A stretch of 64,000 nucleotides of DNA from an uncultured Oscillospiraceae bacterium (GCA_934462925.1 CAKSIT010000011.1:36579-100578); one strand, 5' to 3'; shown: positions 41,953-52,152, counted from the first letter of the stretch. Translations and numbers: made by a program. Notes: generated by a model not told the origin, from the sequence alone.

Positions 41953-43707
41953 ATGTCCCTTGACGGAGCGTTTTTACATTTAGTAAAGCAAGAGCTTATG
42001 CCGCTTGTCGGCGCAAGAGCGGATAAGATATACCAGCCCTCGCGCGAGGAGCTGGTGCTTTCGCTGCGCACGCCGCGCGACGGCGCAAAAAAGCTCATAA
42101 TCTCCGCAAACAGCGCCGCGGCAAGGGTGAACCTCACCACGCAGAGCTTCGACAACCCGCAAAGCCCCCCTATGTTCTGTATGCTTATGCGCAAGCACCT
42201 TTGCGGCGGAAAGCTTCTCGACATACGGCAGGACGGGCTGGAGCGCATTCTCTGCTTCGATTTTGAATGCACCAATGAAATAGGCGACACCGTTATAAAT
42301 ACGCTAATTGCCGAGGTAATGGGCAGGCGCAGCAACATTATTCTCGTGCGGGACGGCAGGGTGGTTGACAGCATAAAGCGCATTACGGACGATATTTCCT
42401 CCGTGCGCCGCGTGCTGCCCAATATCCCCTACGAAACGCCCCCGCGCGAGAAGCGGCTGAACCTTTTGGAGGTATCGCCCGAAGATGTGTGGCAAAGCCT
42501 ATCGGGCAGCACGGAGCGCCTTTCAAAGCGGCTGTGCGCCGTGCTTGAGGGCGTGTCCCCCATTTTCGCGCGGGAGTGCGCATGGTACGCCGCAAAGGAC
42601 GTTGAGGCAGTATGCGCGGAGCTTTCGGAAAGCGCGCGCGACAGGACGCTTTTCTTCCTTTCAAGGGCGAAAAGGGCGCTCGGCGGCGAGCCTGACTTCA
42701 CCGTTGTAAGCGACCTTAACGGCGTGAAAAAGGACTTCTGCTTTATGAATATAGAGCAGTACTCCACCGCAATGCTGATAACGAAAGCCGAAAGCGCGAA
42801 CGCCCTGCTGGACGGCTTTTTTGCGGCGGCAGACCGCAGCGAGCGCACAAAGCAGCGCGCCCGCGACCTGCTGCGCCTGCTTATGAACACCTACGAGCGT
42901 ATTTCGCGCAGGATAGAGTTACAGAAAAAGGAGCTTGCCGAGTGCGGCGAGCGGGAGGTTTTCCGAGTCTGCGGCGACCTTATAAACGCCAACATATGGC
43001 GGCTCGAAAAGGGCATGACAAAATGCACGCTAGAGGACTTCGCCACGGGCGAGCCGCGCGAGATAGCGCTTGACGCGCGCCTTACCCCCGCACAGAACGC
43101 GCAGAAATACTACAGCGAATACCGCAAGCTTGACACGGCGGAAAAAATGCTCACGGGGCTTATCAAAAAGGGCGAGGAGGAGCTTGTCTACATCGACAGC
43201 GTTTTTGACGCGGCAAGCCGCACCGAAAACGAGCTTGAACTCGCCGAGATACGAAAGGAGCTGCGCGCGGGCGGTTACCTGCGCGGCGCGGAAAAGCCCG
43301 ACGAGCGCGTAAAAAAACTCTCCGAGCCGCTGCGCTTTCGCTCGAGCGACGGGTTTGAGATACTTGTGGGCAAAAACAACCGTCAGAACGACCAGCTGAC
43401 GCTTAAAACCGCGAAAGCCACCGACCTGTGGCTTCACACGCAGGGCATAGCGGGCAGCCACGTAATAATAAAAACGGACGGAAAGCAGCCGCCCGAGCAG
43501 ACGATTTTCGAGGCGGCGCAGCTTGCGGCGTACCACTCAAAGGGGCGCAGCGGCTCGCAAGTGCCTGTGGACTGCACGGCGGTAAAATTCGTGAAAAAGC
43601 CCGCGGGCGCTAAACCCGGCATGGTCATATTCACCAACAATAAAACGCTTTTTGTCACCCCGAGCGAGGAGCTTGCAGAATCGCTTAAAGCCGACAAAAA
43701 GCAATAA
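41953..43707 (+). CDS. rqcH: Ribosome quality-control protein RqcH (NFACT family)
   Basis: 584 residues, full length. NFACT-N start (HLVKQELMPLVGARADKIYQPSREELVLSLR), MLMRKHLCGGKLLDIRQDGLERIL, central coiled region with helix-hairpin elements, and the NFACT-R end DLWLHTQGIAGSHVIIKTDGK. RqcH binds split 50S subunits and adds C-terminal alanine tails to stalled chains. Formerly annotated as fibronectin-binding protein. Confidence 0.92.
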   Translation: MSLDGAFLHLVKQELMPLVGARADKIYQPSREELVLSLRTPRDGAKKLIISANSAAARVNLTTQSFDNPQSPPMFCMLMRKHLCGGKLLDIRQDGLERILCFDFECTNEIGDTVINTLIAEVMGRRSNIILVRDGRVVDSIKRITDDISSVRRVLPNIPYETPPREKRLNLLEVSPEDVWQSLSGSTERLSKRLCAVLEGVSPIFARECAWYAAKDVEAVCAELSESARDRTLFFLSRAKRALGGEPDFTVVSDLNGVKKDFCFMNIEQYSTAMLITKAESANALLDGFFAAADRSERTKQRARDLLRLLMNTYERISRRIELQKKELAECGEREVFRVCGDLINANIWRLEKGMTKCTLEDFATGEPREIALDARLTPAQNAQKYYSEYRKLDTAEKMLTGLIKKGEEELVYIDSVFDAASRTENELELAEIRKELRAGGYLRGAEKPDERVKKLSEPLRFRSSDGFEILVGKNNRQNDQLTLKTAKATDLWLHTQGIAGSHVIIKTDGKQPPEQTIFEAAQLAAYHSKGRSGSQVPVDCTAVKFVKKPAGAKPGMVIFTNNKTLFVTPSEELAESLKADKKQ

Positions 43708-43923
43708 CGTTTTGTATAATCCACACGTAATATTACAGCGTGTGCGCTTTTTCGGGAATATCCGACCGCGCCGCGCTCCCTGCGCTTTTCTGTCGGAAAA
43801 CGGCGGGATTTGTAAACGCGGGGTATATTCGGCAGAAATATTACCGTATGGAATCCCGCAATAAATACAGAGCGTAATATATAAGTCTATTATAACGCAA
43901 CATAAAGGAAAGGACTTGCAGTA

Positions 43924-46557
43924 ATGAGAAAGGAACTAGCAAAGACGTACGCCCCCAAGGAATTTGAGGAGCGCATTTATAAGGACTGGGAGGAAAAGGG
44001 CTACTTCCACGCAGAAATCGACCCCAAGAAAAAGCCCTACACGATAGTTATTCCCCCGCCCAACATCACGGGGCAGCTCCACATGGGCCACGCGCTCGAC
44101 AATACGCTTCAGGACATTCTTATCCGCTGGAGGAGAATGGAGGGCTACTCCGCGCTCTGGCTGCCGGGTACGGACCACGCCTCTATAGCGACAGAAGCCA
44201 AGATAGTAAACAAGATGAAGGAAGAAGGCCTTACCAAGGACGACGTGGGACGCGACGGCTTCCTTGAGCGCGCGTGGGAGTGGAAGCGCGTTTACGGCGG
44301 CAGGATAGTACAGCAGCTTAAGAAGCTCGGCTCGTCGTGCGACTGGCAGAGAGAGCGCTTTACCCTCGACGAGGGCTGCTCCAAGGCGGTACAGAAGGTG
44401 TTTATGGACCTGTACAACAAGGGGCTTATCTACCACGGCGAGAGAATAATCAACTGGTGTCCCAACTGCAAGACCTCTATCTCGGATATTGAGTGCGAGT
44501 ACGAGGAGCAGGACGGCTTCTTCTGGCACATAAACTACCCGTTCGCGGACGGCAGCGGCTTCCTTGAGATAGCCACCACCCGCCCCGAAACGCTTCTGGG
44601 CGACTCCGCCGTAGCCGTAAACCCCAAGGACGAGCGCTACAAGGACGTAGTTGGCAAAATGCTGAAGCTGCCGCTCACCGACAGGGAAATCCCCGTTATC
44701 GCGGACGACTACGTTGACATGGAGTTCGGCACGGGCTGCGTTAAGATAACCCCCGCGCACGACCCCAACGACTTTGAGGTGGGCAAGCGCCACGACCTGC
44801 CCCTTATCCACATGATGAACGACGACGCCACTATCCGCGAGGACGTTGGCGGCAAGTACGCGGGCATGGAGAGATACGCAGCCCGCAAGGCTATGGTTGA
44901 GGACCTTGAAAAGCAGGGACTGCTTGTAAAGGTAGAGCCGCACAAGCACAACGTTGGCTGCTGCCAGCGCTGCGGCACAACGGTAGAGCCGAGAGCCTCC
45001 TACCAGTGGTTCGTTTCCATGAAGAAGCTTGCGCAGCCCGCTATAGACGTTGTAAAGAGCGGGGAGCTGCGTTATATCCCCAAGCGCTTTGAGAACGGCT
45101 ACCTCTACTGGATGGAGAATATACGCGACTGGTGCATTTCCCGCCAGCTGTGGTGGGGTCACCGTATACCCGCGTATTACTGCCGGAACAAGGACTGCCG
45201 CCACACCGAGATAACGCTCGACGGCATTACAGCCTGCCCCAAGTGCGGCGCGCCCATGAAGCAGGACGAGGACACGCTCGACACGTGGTTCTCCTCGGCG
45301 CTCTGGCCGTTCTCAACGCTCGGCTGGCCCGAAAAGACCCCCGACCTCGACTACTTCTACCCCACTTCTACGCTTGTTACGGGATACGACATAATCCCGT
45401 TCTGGGTTGCGAGAATGATTTTCTCGGGGCTTGAGCATACCGGACAGAAGCCTTTCAAGGACGTGCTTATCCACGGCCTTGTGCGCGACGAGCAGGGCAG
45501 AAAGATGTCCAAGTCCCTCGGCAACGGCGTAGACCCGCTTGAGATAATCGACAAGTACGGCGCGGACGCGCTGCGCCTTACCCTTGTTACGGGCAACGCC
45601 CCCGGCAACGATATGCGCTGGACGGAAACGAAGGTAACAAACTCCCGCAACTTTGCTAACAAGCTCTGGAACGCTTCGCGCTACATTCTCATGAACCTGC
45701 CCGAGGATTTCTCCGCGCCCGTGCTGCCCGCAGAGCTTCCTATCGAGGACAAGTGGGTGCTGAGCCTTTACAACGACGTTGTAAAGAACGTTACCGCGAA
45801 CCTTGAAGCGTACGAGCTTGGCATAGCCGTTCAGAACCTCACCGACTTTATATGGGACGTTTTCTGCGACTGGTATATCGAGCTTACAAAGCCGAGGATA
45901 GCCGCAGGCGGCAAAGACGCCCTTGCCGCGCAGAATGTTCTCGTATACGTAATGCGCGGCGCGCTGAAGCTGCTGCACCCGTTCATGCCGTTCATCACCG
46001 AGGAGATTTGGCAGTCCATGCCCAACGGCGAGTGCGAGAGCATTATGACCGCCAAGTGGTGCGAGTACGACGAGAAGCTGCACTTCGAGCGCGAGCAGGA
46101 AGAGTTCTCCCGCGTTGTAAACGCAATCAAGGCTATCCGCGTTCAGCGCAACGAGCTTAACGTTCCCCCCTCAAAGAAAGTCACCATGCACGTTGAAACG
46201 CAGCACACCGAGCTTTTCGCGGGCTGCCGCGCATTCTTTGAGAAGCTTGCGGGCGCGGGCGAGTTTACCGTGTGCGAAAAGGTATCCGACACCGAGGGCA
46301 TGGTGACGGTAGTAACCGACAGCGCGCGCGTATTCATGCCCATGGGCGAGCTTGTTGACAAGGAAAAGGAGCTTGCGCGCCTTGAAAAGGAAAAGAAGGC
46401 TGCCGAAAAGGATATACAGTTCCTGAGCGGTAAGCTTAACAATCAGGGCTTCCTTGCAAAAGCGCCCGCGCAGCAGATAGAAAACGAGCGCGCAAAGCTT
46501 GCAAAGGCGCAGGAAAAGCTCGCCAAGATAAGCGAATCCATAGCGGGGCTGCAATAA
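43924..46557 (+). CDS. valS: Valyl-tRNA synthetase
   Basis: 877 residues, standard length. HIGH-type motif HMGH at 53-56 (PPNITGQLHMGH), editing domain (TTRPETLLGDSAVAVNP), zinc-like Cys pairs in NWCPNCKTSISDIECEYEEQ and CPKCGAPM, KMSKS near residue 526 (GRKMSKSLGNGVDP), C-terminal coiled coil ending at 877. The 216-bp upstream gap has no T-box signature (no GGGTGG-type antiterminator or specifier stem that I can find). It overlaps the next start (TAATGG). Confidence 0.97.
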   Translation: MRKELAKTYAPKEFEERIYKDWEEKGYFHAEIDPKKKPYTIVIPPPNITGQLHMGHALDNTLQDILIRWRRMEGYSALWLPGTDHASIATEAKIVNKMKEEGLTKDDVGRDGFLERAWEWKRVYGGRIVQQLKKLGSSCDWQRERFTLDEGCSKAVQKVFMDLYNKGLIYHGERIINWCPNCKTSISDIECEYEEQDGFFWHINYPFADGSGFLEIATTRPETLLGDSAVAVNPKDERYKDVVGKMLKLPLTDREIPVIADDYVDMEFGTGCVKITPAHDPNDFEVGKRHDLPLIHMMNDDATIREDVGGKYAGMERYAARKAMVEDLEKQGLLVKVEPHKHNVGCCQRCGTTVEPRASYQWFVSMKKLAQPAIDVVKSGELRYIPKRFENGYLYWMENIRDWCISRQLWWGHRIPAYYCRNKDCRHTEITLDGITACPKCGAPMKQDEDTLDTWFSSALWPFSTLGWPEKTPDLDYFYPTSTLVTGYDIIPFWVARMIFSGLEHTGQKPFKDVLIHGLVRDEQGRKMSKSLGNGVDPLEIIDKYGADALRLTLVTGNAPGNDMRWTETKVTNSRNFANKLWNASRYILMNLPEDFSAPVLPAELPIEDKWVLSLYNDVVKNVTANLEAYELGIAVQNLTDFIWDVFCDWYIELTKPRIAAGGKDALAAQNVLVYVMRGALKLLHPFMPFITEEIWQSMPNGECESIMTAKWCEYDEKLHFEREQEEFSRVVNAIKAIRVQRNELNVPPSKKVTMHVETQHTELFAGCRAFFEKLAGAGEFTVCEKVSDTEGMVTVVTDSARVFMPMGELVDKEKELARLEKEKKAAEKDIQFLSGKLNNQGFLAKAPAQQIENERAKLAKAQEKLAKISESIAGLQ

Positions 46558-47039
46558 TGGAGCTGCGCGCTATGACGGCGGACGACGCCGCGGAGGTTTC
46601 GCGGCTCTACGTGCGCAGCTGGCAGGCGGGCTACAAGGGGCTTCTCCCGCAGGAGTACCTTGATTCCCTGTCTGACAGCCGCTGGCAGATAGCGTTTACG
46701 GGGCAGGCGGGAAGCTTTGTGCTGACGGACGGCGGCGTTATCGTGGGACATAGTAACGCTCGACCTGCCGCCGACCCGAAAATGGCGGGCTGGGGCGAGC
46801 TGCAAACGCTCTACGTGCTGCCCGAATACTGGGGGCGCGGCTGCGGCGGGCTGCTGCTTGAACACGGCGTTGAGTGGCTGCGCGGGCAGGGGCTTTCGCC
46901 CGTTTACCTGTGGGCGCTTGAAACGAACGCCCGCGCACGCGGCTTCTACGAAAAGCACGGCTTTACGCCTACGGCGGACAGGCTTTCGAGCGAAATCGGC
47001 GGCGCGCAGGTAACCGAAATAAGATATATTAAAGCGTAA
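46557..47039 (+). CDS. GNAT-family N-acetyltransferase
   Basis: 160 residues. Motif A QTLYVLPEYWGRGCGGLLLEHGVEWL (Q/R-G-x-G variant GRGCGG), then LWALETNARARGFYEKHGFTPT. Start: RAMTADDAAEVSRLYVRSWQAGYKGLLP, common in bacterial amine acetyltransferases. Substrate unknown. Begins on the last base of the valS stop. Confidence 0.88.
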   Translation: MELRAMTADDAAEVSRLYVRSWQAGYKGLLPQEYLDSLSDSRWQIAFTGQAGSFVLTDGGVIVGHSNARPAADPKMAGWGELQTLYVLPEYWGRGCGGLLLEHGVEWLRGQGLSPVYLWALETNARARGFYEKHGFTPTADRLSSEIGGAQVTEIRYIKA

Positions 47040-47051
47040 CAAGGGGGCATT

Positions 47052-47957
47052 ATGGCAAACAAGGGACTTACGCTCGTTGTGCTTGCGGCGGGCATGGGTA
47101 CGCGCTTCGGCGCGCGGATAAAGCAGCTTGAGCCGCTCGGACCGCACGGCGAGCTGCTTATAGACTACTCCGTCTACGACGCGAAACGCGCGGGCTTCGA
47201 CAGGGTGGTGTTCATCATTCGCCGCGATATCGACGAGCTTTTCCGCTCTACCATAGGCGACAGGATATCCGCGCGCATTCCCACGGAATACGTGTACCAG
47301 TCGCCCGATATTCTCCCCTGCCGCGCGGGCGACTTTCCCTCGCGCGCAAAGCCGTGGGGTACGGCGCAGGCGCTTTATTGCTGCAAGGACGTGATAGACG
47401 GCAGCTTTGCCGTTATCAACGCGGACGACTTTTACGGCTGCGACGCGTTCGTGCAGCTTGCGGACTTCCTTAAGCGCCCCGACGCGAGCGGCTGCTCGGT
47501 GGGTTTTCTGCTTAAAAACACCCTCTCCGACTACGGCACGGTGAACCGCGGCGTTTGCAGCTGCGGCGAAAACGGGCTGCTCACCGACGTGCGCGAAACG
47601 CGCGGGATAAAGCGCTGCGAGGACGGCGTTATCCGCGGCGCATACGCGGGCGCGCAGGTGGAGCTTTCGGACATGGACACGGTTTCTATGAGTATGTGGG
47701 GCTTTGAGGCGGGCTTTATGGAGATACTCTCCCGCAGGCTTGCGCAGTTTATAGAGGGGCTGCCCGCAGGCGAGGAAAAGGCGGAGCTTACCATAGCCGA
47801 CGCCGTAGGCGCGGAGATAAAGGAGCGCGGGTACGCCATGCGCAATATCCCCACAAACAGCGTGTGGTTTGGCATAACCTACGAAAGCGACACGCCGTTT
47901 GCACGGCAGACGCTCGCGCAGAGTACCGCGCAGGGCGTTTACCCCAGCCCGCTTTGA
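47052..47957 (+). CDS. Nucleotidyltransferase, sugar-phosphate type
   Basis: 301 residues. LVVLAAGMGTRFGARIKQLEPLGPHGELLIDYSVYDA is the GT-A nucleotide-binding start with the Lys for phosphate; VINADDFYG holds the metal Asp pair. Family members move a nucleotide onto a sugar or polyol phosphate. Its place between a GNAT and an HD-GYP gene does not define the substrate. Confidence 0.8.
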   Translation: MANKGLTLVVLAAGMGTRFGARIKQLEPLGPHGELLIDYSVYDAKRAGFDRVVFIIRRDIDELFRSTIGDRISARIPTEYVYQSPDILPCRAGDFPSRAKPWGTAQALYCCKDVIDGSFAVINADDFYGCDAFVQLADFLKRPDASGCSVGFLLKNTLSDYGTVNRGVCSCGENGLLTDVRETRGIKRCEDGVIRGAYAGAQVELSDMDTVSMSMWGFEAGFMEILSRRLAQFIEGLPAGEEKAELTIADAVGAEIKERGYAMRNIPTNSVWFGITYESDTPFARQTLAQSTAQGVYPSPL

Positions 47958-47982
47958 CAGAATCTGAACGGAGTATGAGCAT

Positions 47983-49086
47983 ATGTTGATTGTTCCTGTT
48001 GAAAATCTGCGCGAGGGAATGGTTCTCGCAAAGGACGTTGCGTCCTCCTCTGCGCGCGAATACCGCACCCTGCTTATGAAGGGCGCGACGCTTTCCGCAG
48101 AAACGATAGAACTGCTGAAATCAAAGGGCATTAAAATGGTATCGGTAGTGGGCGAAAAGAAAGGTCCTGCCGCCGATATACCCGCAGCGCCGCCGCCCAC
48201 CGCGCAGAAAAACGCGCACGTAGACCGCGCGCTGAGCGAGCTTAACAGCATATTCGACGCGAGCGAGGAGATACGCGAGCTGTCGCAGGACGCCGTGAAA
48301 AAGGTGGACAGGATTGCCGACGATATCTTAGCCGACCTCGGCAACGATTCATCAACGCTTGGCAACCAGATGATAGCCCTGCAAAACTACGACGACTACA
48401 CCTACAAGCACTGCCTGCGCGTCGCCATGCTTTCCACCAGCATTTGCTCCGAGCTTGGCATGAGCGAGGCGGACACCAAAGAGGTAATCGTATCCGCGCT
48501 GCTGCACGACATAGGCAAGTCCAACATAGACCACGACATCATAATAAAGCCCGGCAAGCTCACCGAGCAGGAATACGAGGAGATAAAGCGCCACCCGCTT
48601 ATCGGCTACCGCATTCTCAAGCGCTCGGGGCAGTACAGCGCAAACGTTATGGCGGGCGTGCTGTTCCACCAGGAGAAGTTTGACGGCAGCGGCTACCCCA
48701 CGGGCATTTCGGGCAGGCGCATTCCGCTTATTGCGCGCATTCTGACCGTTGCGGACGTGTTCGACGCGCTCACCTCTAACCGCCCCTACCGCCGCCCGTG
48801 GAGCGTTGCGGAAACCGAGGAGTATATGCTCGGCAGCTGCGGCACTCACTTCGACTACGACGTTACGGCGGCGTTCCTGCGCGCGTTCAACCCCTACCCG
48901 CTCGGCATGATGGTGTTGCTGAGCGACGGGCGGCACGGGCTTGTAATAGGGCATAACACAAACGTGCTGCGCCCCATTGTGCGCATTGTGGGCGAGGGCA
49001 GCGGCGAGGTGATAGACCTTGCGAACGACTTCCGCTTCCTGTCGCTTGTGGTAAAGGGAACATACAACGGCAGCTATGAAATATAG
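47983..49086 (+). CDS. HD-GYP domain protein, probable c-di-GMP phosphodiesterase
   Basis: 367 residues. N-terminal 70-residue beta domain (VPVENLREGMVLAKDV) as in many HD-GYP proteins, a linker with Pro/Ala, then HD-GYP core: HCLRVAMLS, LLHDIGKS, KRHPLIGYRIL, LFHQEKFDGSGYPTG, RILTVADVFDALTSNRPYR. Cytoplasmic, with no receiver domain attached. It could accept control from the orphan receiver elsewhere, but this is only a guess. Confidence 0.88.
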   Translation: MLIVPVENLREGMVLAKDVASSSAREYRTLLMKGATLSAETIELLKSKGIKMVSVVGEKKGPAADIPAAPPPTAQKNAHVDRALSELNSIFDASEEIRELSQDAVKKVDRIADDILADLGNDSSTLGNQMIALQNYDDYTYKHCLRVAMLSTSICSELGMSEADTKEVIVSALLHDIGKSNIDHDIIIKPGKLTEQEYEEIKRHPLIGYRILKRSGQYSANVMAGVLFHQEKFDGSGYPTGISGRRIPLIARILTVADVFDALTSNRPYRRPWSVAETEEYMLGSCGTHFDYDVTAAFLRAFNPYPLGMMVLLSDGRHGLVIGHNTNVLRPIVRIVGEGSGEVIDLANDFRFLSLVVKGTYNGSYEI

Positions 49087-49107
49087 CGCAGAAAGGCGTA
49101 AAAGGAT

Positions 49108-50097
49108 ATGCAGCCAAAGCTTATTATCGTCGTTCCCTGCTATAACGAGCAGGAGGTGCTTCCGATAACGTCGGAGCTTTTCTTGAACAAGCTGCGCTCG
49201 CTTGAAGCGGCGGGTAAGATATCCCCCGACAGCCGCGTTATGTTTGTAAACGACGGCAGCCGCGACAACACGTGGGACGTTATCTGCGGGCTTTCGCAGC
49301 GCGACCCGCACTTTATCGGCATTTCCCTCTCGCGCAACAGGGGTCACCAGAACGCCGTGCTTGCAGGGCTTATGGAGGCAAAGGACAGCTGCGACATCAC
49401 CATAAGCATAGACTGCGACGGGCAGGACGACATAAACGCCATGGACAAGATGGTTGACGAGTACCTCGGCGGGTGCGAGATAGTGTACGGCGTGCGCTCA
49501 AAGCGCGACACGGACACATTTTTCAAGCGGTTTACGGCGGAGAGCTTTTACAAGGTAATGCGGCTTATGGGCGCGGAGGTTGTGTTCAACCACGCGGACT
49601 ACCGCCTGCTAAGCGCCCGCGTGCTTGACGAGCTTGCACAGTACAAGGAAGTAAACATCTTCCTGCGCGGAATGATACCGCTTATAGGCTACAAAAGCAC
49701 AAGCGTAGCGTATGAGCGTAACGAGCGTATCGCGGGCAAGAGCCACTACCCGCTCTCAAAAATGCTAGCCCTTGCGTTCGACGGCATAACGAGCCTTTCC
49801 GTAAAGCCGATAAAGCTTATTATGGGCTTCGGAATGCTTGTCGCCGCTATAAGCTTTGTCGGCATTATATGGGCGATAGTCACCGCAGCGCTCGGGCTGT
49901 CTGTCGCGGGGTGGGCGTCCACTATATGTATAATATGCTTTATAAGCGGCATTCAGCTTATTTCGCTCGGCGTTATCGGCGAGTATATCGGCAAGATATA
50001 CATGGAGGTAAAATCCCGCCCGCGCTTTATTATAGGCGAGCGCACGCAGAGCGCGGACTTTGAGGACAAGCCGCGCGCGGAGGACAAGCGCCGCTGA
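49108..50097 (+). CDS. GT2 glycosyltransferase, polyprenyl-phosphate glycosyltransferase type
   Basis: 329 residues. GT-A start IIVVPCYNEQEVLP, FVNDGSRDNTW, ISLSRNRGHQNAVLAGL, SIDCDGQDDI (the DxD), MIPLIGYKSTSVAYERNERIAGKSHYPLSKM, then two C-terminal TM helices (about 235-258 and 268-292). Same layout as GtrB/YkoT-like enzymes that load a sugar onto undecaprenyl phosphate. Follows the HD-GYP gene by 21 bp. Confidence 0.88.
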   Translation: MQPKLIIVVPCYNEQEVLPITSELFLNKLRSLEAAGKISPDSRVMFVNDGSRDNTWDVICGLSQRDPHFIGISLSRNRGHQNAVLAGLMEAKDSCDITISIDCDGQDDINAMDKMVDEYLGGCEIVYGVRSKRDTDTFFKRFTAESFYKVMRLMGAEVVFNHADYRLLSARVLDELAQYKEVNIFLRGMIPLIGYKSTSVAYERNERIAGKSHYPLSKMLALAFDGITSLSVKPIKLIMGFGMLVAAISFVGIIWAIVTAALGLSVAGWASTICIICFISGIQLISLGVIGEYIGKIYMEVKSRPRFIIGERTQSADFEDKPRAEDKRR

Positions 50098-50114
50098 TTG
50101 CTATAAACAAATTA

Positions 50115-50148
50115 AGCCGCTCACGTTCTACTGTGAGCGGCTGTTCTT
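50115..50148. terminator. Terminator between convergent genes
   Basis: AGCCGCTCAC / GTGAGCGGCT stem with an 8-nt loop, followed by TTCTTATTT on the plus strand. Confidence 0.85.
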
Positions 50149-50162
50149 ATTTGTGAACCGAA

Positions 50163-51842
50163 TTATAAATCGTTCTCCGCAGCGAATCTCTCAAAGTCGC
50201 GGCGGCGAATCTCCGCGCGGATTATCTTGCCGCTTATCGTCTTGGGAAGCTCGTCCACGAACTCTATGCGGCGGGGGTACTTGTAGGGCGCGGTGTTCTT
50301 CTTAACGTGCGCCTGAAGCTCCTTTACAAGCTCATCGCTCGGCTCATAGCCCTTCATAAGCACGATTGTCGCCTTTACCACCTCGCCTCTTATCGGGTCG
50401 GGGCAGCCTGTTACGGCGCATTCAAGCACGGCGGGGTGAGCTATAAGCACGCTCTCAATCTCAAACGGCCCTATGCGGTAGCCGCTGGACTTTATCTGGT
50501 CGTCGTTCCTGCCGACATACCAGTAGTAGCCCTCCTCGTCGCGCCACGCGGTGTCGCCCGTGTGGTAAAGCCCGTCGTGCCACGCCTCGTCGGTTATCTT
50601 GGGGCTGCGGTAATACCCGCGGAAAAGCCCCGGCGTGTGCGTAAACTCGCCGCGCACGCAAATCTCGCCAACTTCTCCGGGCGGTACGATATTGCCCTGC
50701 GGGTCTACAAGCTCTACATTGTAAAGCGGCGTGGGCTTGCCCATAGAGCCGGGCTTAGGGGTCATGCCCTTAAGGTTTGCAAGGATAGCGGTGCTTTCGG
50801 TCTGCCCGAAGCCCTCCATAAGCTTTATGCCCGTGTATTCATACCACTTGTTGTATACCTCGGGGTTGAGCGCCTCGCCCGCAATGGTGCAGTATTTGAG
50901 CGAGGAGAGGTCGTACCCGCCGATACCCGCCTTTATAAAGAAGCGGAACATGGTGGGCGGCGCGCAGAACGTGGTTATTTTGTACTTTTCCATTACCGCA
51001 AGCATATTCTCGGGGATAAACTTGTCAAAGTCGTACACGAAAACGCACGTTCCCATTGCAAGCTGGCCGTAAAGCTTGCCCCACGCCGCCTTAGCCCAGC
51101 CCGTGTCGGATATCGTAAGGTGAATGCCGTCGGGGTCTACGTTCTGCCAGTGCTTTGCGGTCTGTATATGCGCGAGCGCGTAGGAGTGGTCGTGTACCGC
51201 CATTTTGGGGTAGCCCGTAGTTCCGCTTGTAAAGTACATGAGGAATATCTCCTCCGCCTTTGTGGGTACGCGCTCGAGCGCGTCGGGGTACTTTTCTATT
51301 TCCTCGTCAAAGTTTATCCAGCCGGGGTAGTCGCCGTTTACTATAAACTTGCTTGAAAGGCAGCAGTTAAGCGACATATCCGCAGCGTCAATGTAATGCG
51401 CAACGTTCGCGTGGTGCGTTGCGATTATCGAGGTCACCTCAGCCGCGCCGAAGCGGTAGATGAAGTCCTTTACCGTCAGCAGGTGGGTCGCGGGGATAGC
51501 GACAGCGCCTATCTTCATAAGGCCTATCATAGTGTACCAGAACTGGTAGTTGCGCTTAAGCACCAGCATAACGCAGTCGCCCTTTTTAATGCCGTGCGCG
51601 CGGAACATATTCGCCGCCTTGTTTGAAAGGCGCGACAGCTCGCCGAACGTGAACGTCCTTTCGTTGCCCTCAAGGTCCACCCACATAAGCGCGCGCCTGT
51701 CAGGCTCAAGCTCGGCGTACTTGTCTATTATGTCATAACCGAAGTTGAAGTTGTCGGGGTAGCGCAGCGAGAATTTTCTCAGCAGCCCGTTTTCATCATA
51801 TTCCTCGTTCACGAAGTTGAGATGATAGCTTTTTACATCCAT
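50163..51842 (-). CDS. AMP-forming acyl-CoA synthetase (ANL superfamily)
   Basis: 559 residues from ATG 51842 (AAAGGA upstream). P-loop YFTSGTTGYPKM, A5 GFGQTESTA, A7 YHTGDTAWRDEEGYYWYVGR, A8 KSSGYRIGPFEIESVL, and the catalytic Lys in PKTISGKIIRAEIR. The length and the N-terminus (NFGYDIIDKYAELEPDRRAL) resemble medium-chain acyl-CoA synthetases. It may load a fatty or aromatic acid onto CoA. Monocistronic, with a 140-nt leader. Confidence 0.85.
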   Translation of the reverse strand: MDVKSYHLNFVNEEYDENGLLRKFSLRYPDNFNFGYDIIDKYAELEPDRRALMWVDLEGNERTFTFGELSRLSNKAANMFRAHGIKKGDCVMLVLKRNYQFWYTMIGLMKIGAVAIPATHLLTVKDFIYRFGAAEVTSIIATHHANVAHYIDAADMSLNCCLSSKFIVNGDYPGWINFDEEIEKYPDALERVPTKAEEIFLMYFTSGTTGYPKMAVHDHSYALAHIQTAKHWQNVDPDGIHLTISDTGWAKAAWGKLYGQLAMGTCVFVYDFDKFIPENMLAVMEKYKITTFCAPPTMFRFFIKAGIGGYDLSSLKYCTIAGEALNPEVYNKWYEYTGIKLMEGFGQTESTAILANLKGMTPKPGSMGKPTPLYNVELVDPQGNIVPPGEVGEICVRGEFTHTPGLFRGYYRSPKITDEAWHDGLYHTGDTAWRDEEGYYWYVGRNDDQIKSSGYRIGPFEIESVLIAHPAVLECAVTGCPDPIRGEVVKATIVLMKGYEPSDELVKELQAHVKKNTAPYKYPRRIEFVDELPKTISGKIIRAEIRRRDFERFAAENDL

Positions 51843-51988
51843 TGTGTTTCCTTTCCGTTCTTGCCGTGCGCCCGCTTTCGGGCGCGGTAGTAAGGCGCTG
51901 CCGCATGGCGACGCCATAAGTCCGCAAAAAGCGGCTTATATTATCTAAGACAGCGTTTCGCCCGCAAAGTCGCAGGCGCTGCACTTTT

Positions 51989-52017
51989 ATTATAGATTTT
52001 TGCGCGCCGTTTGTCAA
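51989..52017 (-). promoter_or_regulatory. Promoter of the acyl-CoA synthetase gene
   Basis: Perfect TTGACA (52012-52017), 17-bp spacer, TATAAT (51989-51994) on the minus strand. The 140-nt leader (51843-51982) holds several GC-rich palindromes (ATGGCGTCGCCAT; GCGCCCGAAAGCGGGCGC) but no riboswitch I recognise; 52018-52152 shows nothing else. Confidence 0.85.
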
Positions 52018-52152
52018 GGCGCAAAACGCCTAAATCAACGAAATAACGCGCCTAGCTGCCTTTTTAGGGGCGCGCTGTAATACGCTGTAAATATACCCCC
52101 GTAAAAAAACATTTATTCCCCGCACGGCGCTGCCTGCAATAAGCGGAAAACC

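Noticed and set aside
43708..43923. T-box leader before valS
   Set aside because: No specifier stem, no T-box consensus and no terminator/antiterminator pair could be found in the 216 bp.
46443..48365. 640-codon open frame on the minus strand opposite valS end, GNAT, nucleotidyltransferase and HD-GYP genes
   Set aside because: The plus-strand genes have clear motifs and overlapping starts; the minus frame is low-complexity Arg/Ala-rich, typical of antisense GC-rich DNA.
51843..51982. Riboswitch in the leader of the acyl-CoA synthetase gene
   Set aside because: There are several palindromes but no match to a known aptamer core, and no terminator or start-site sequestration is clear.
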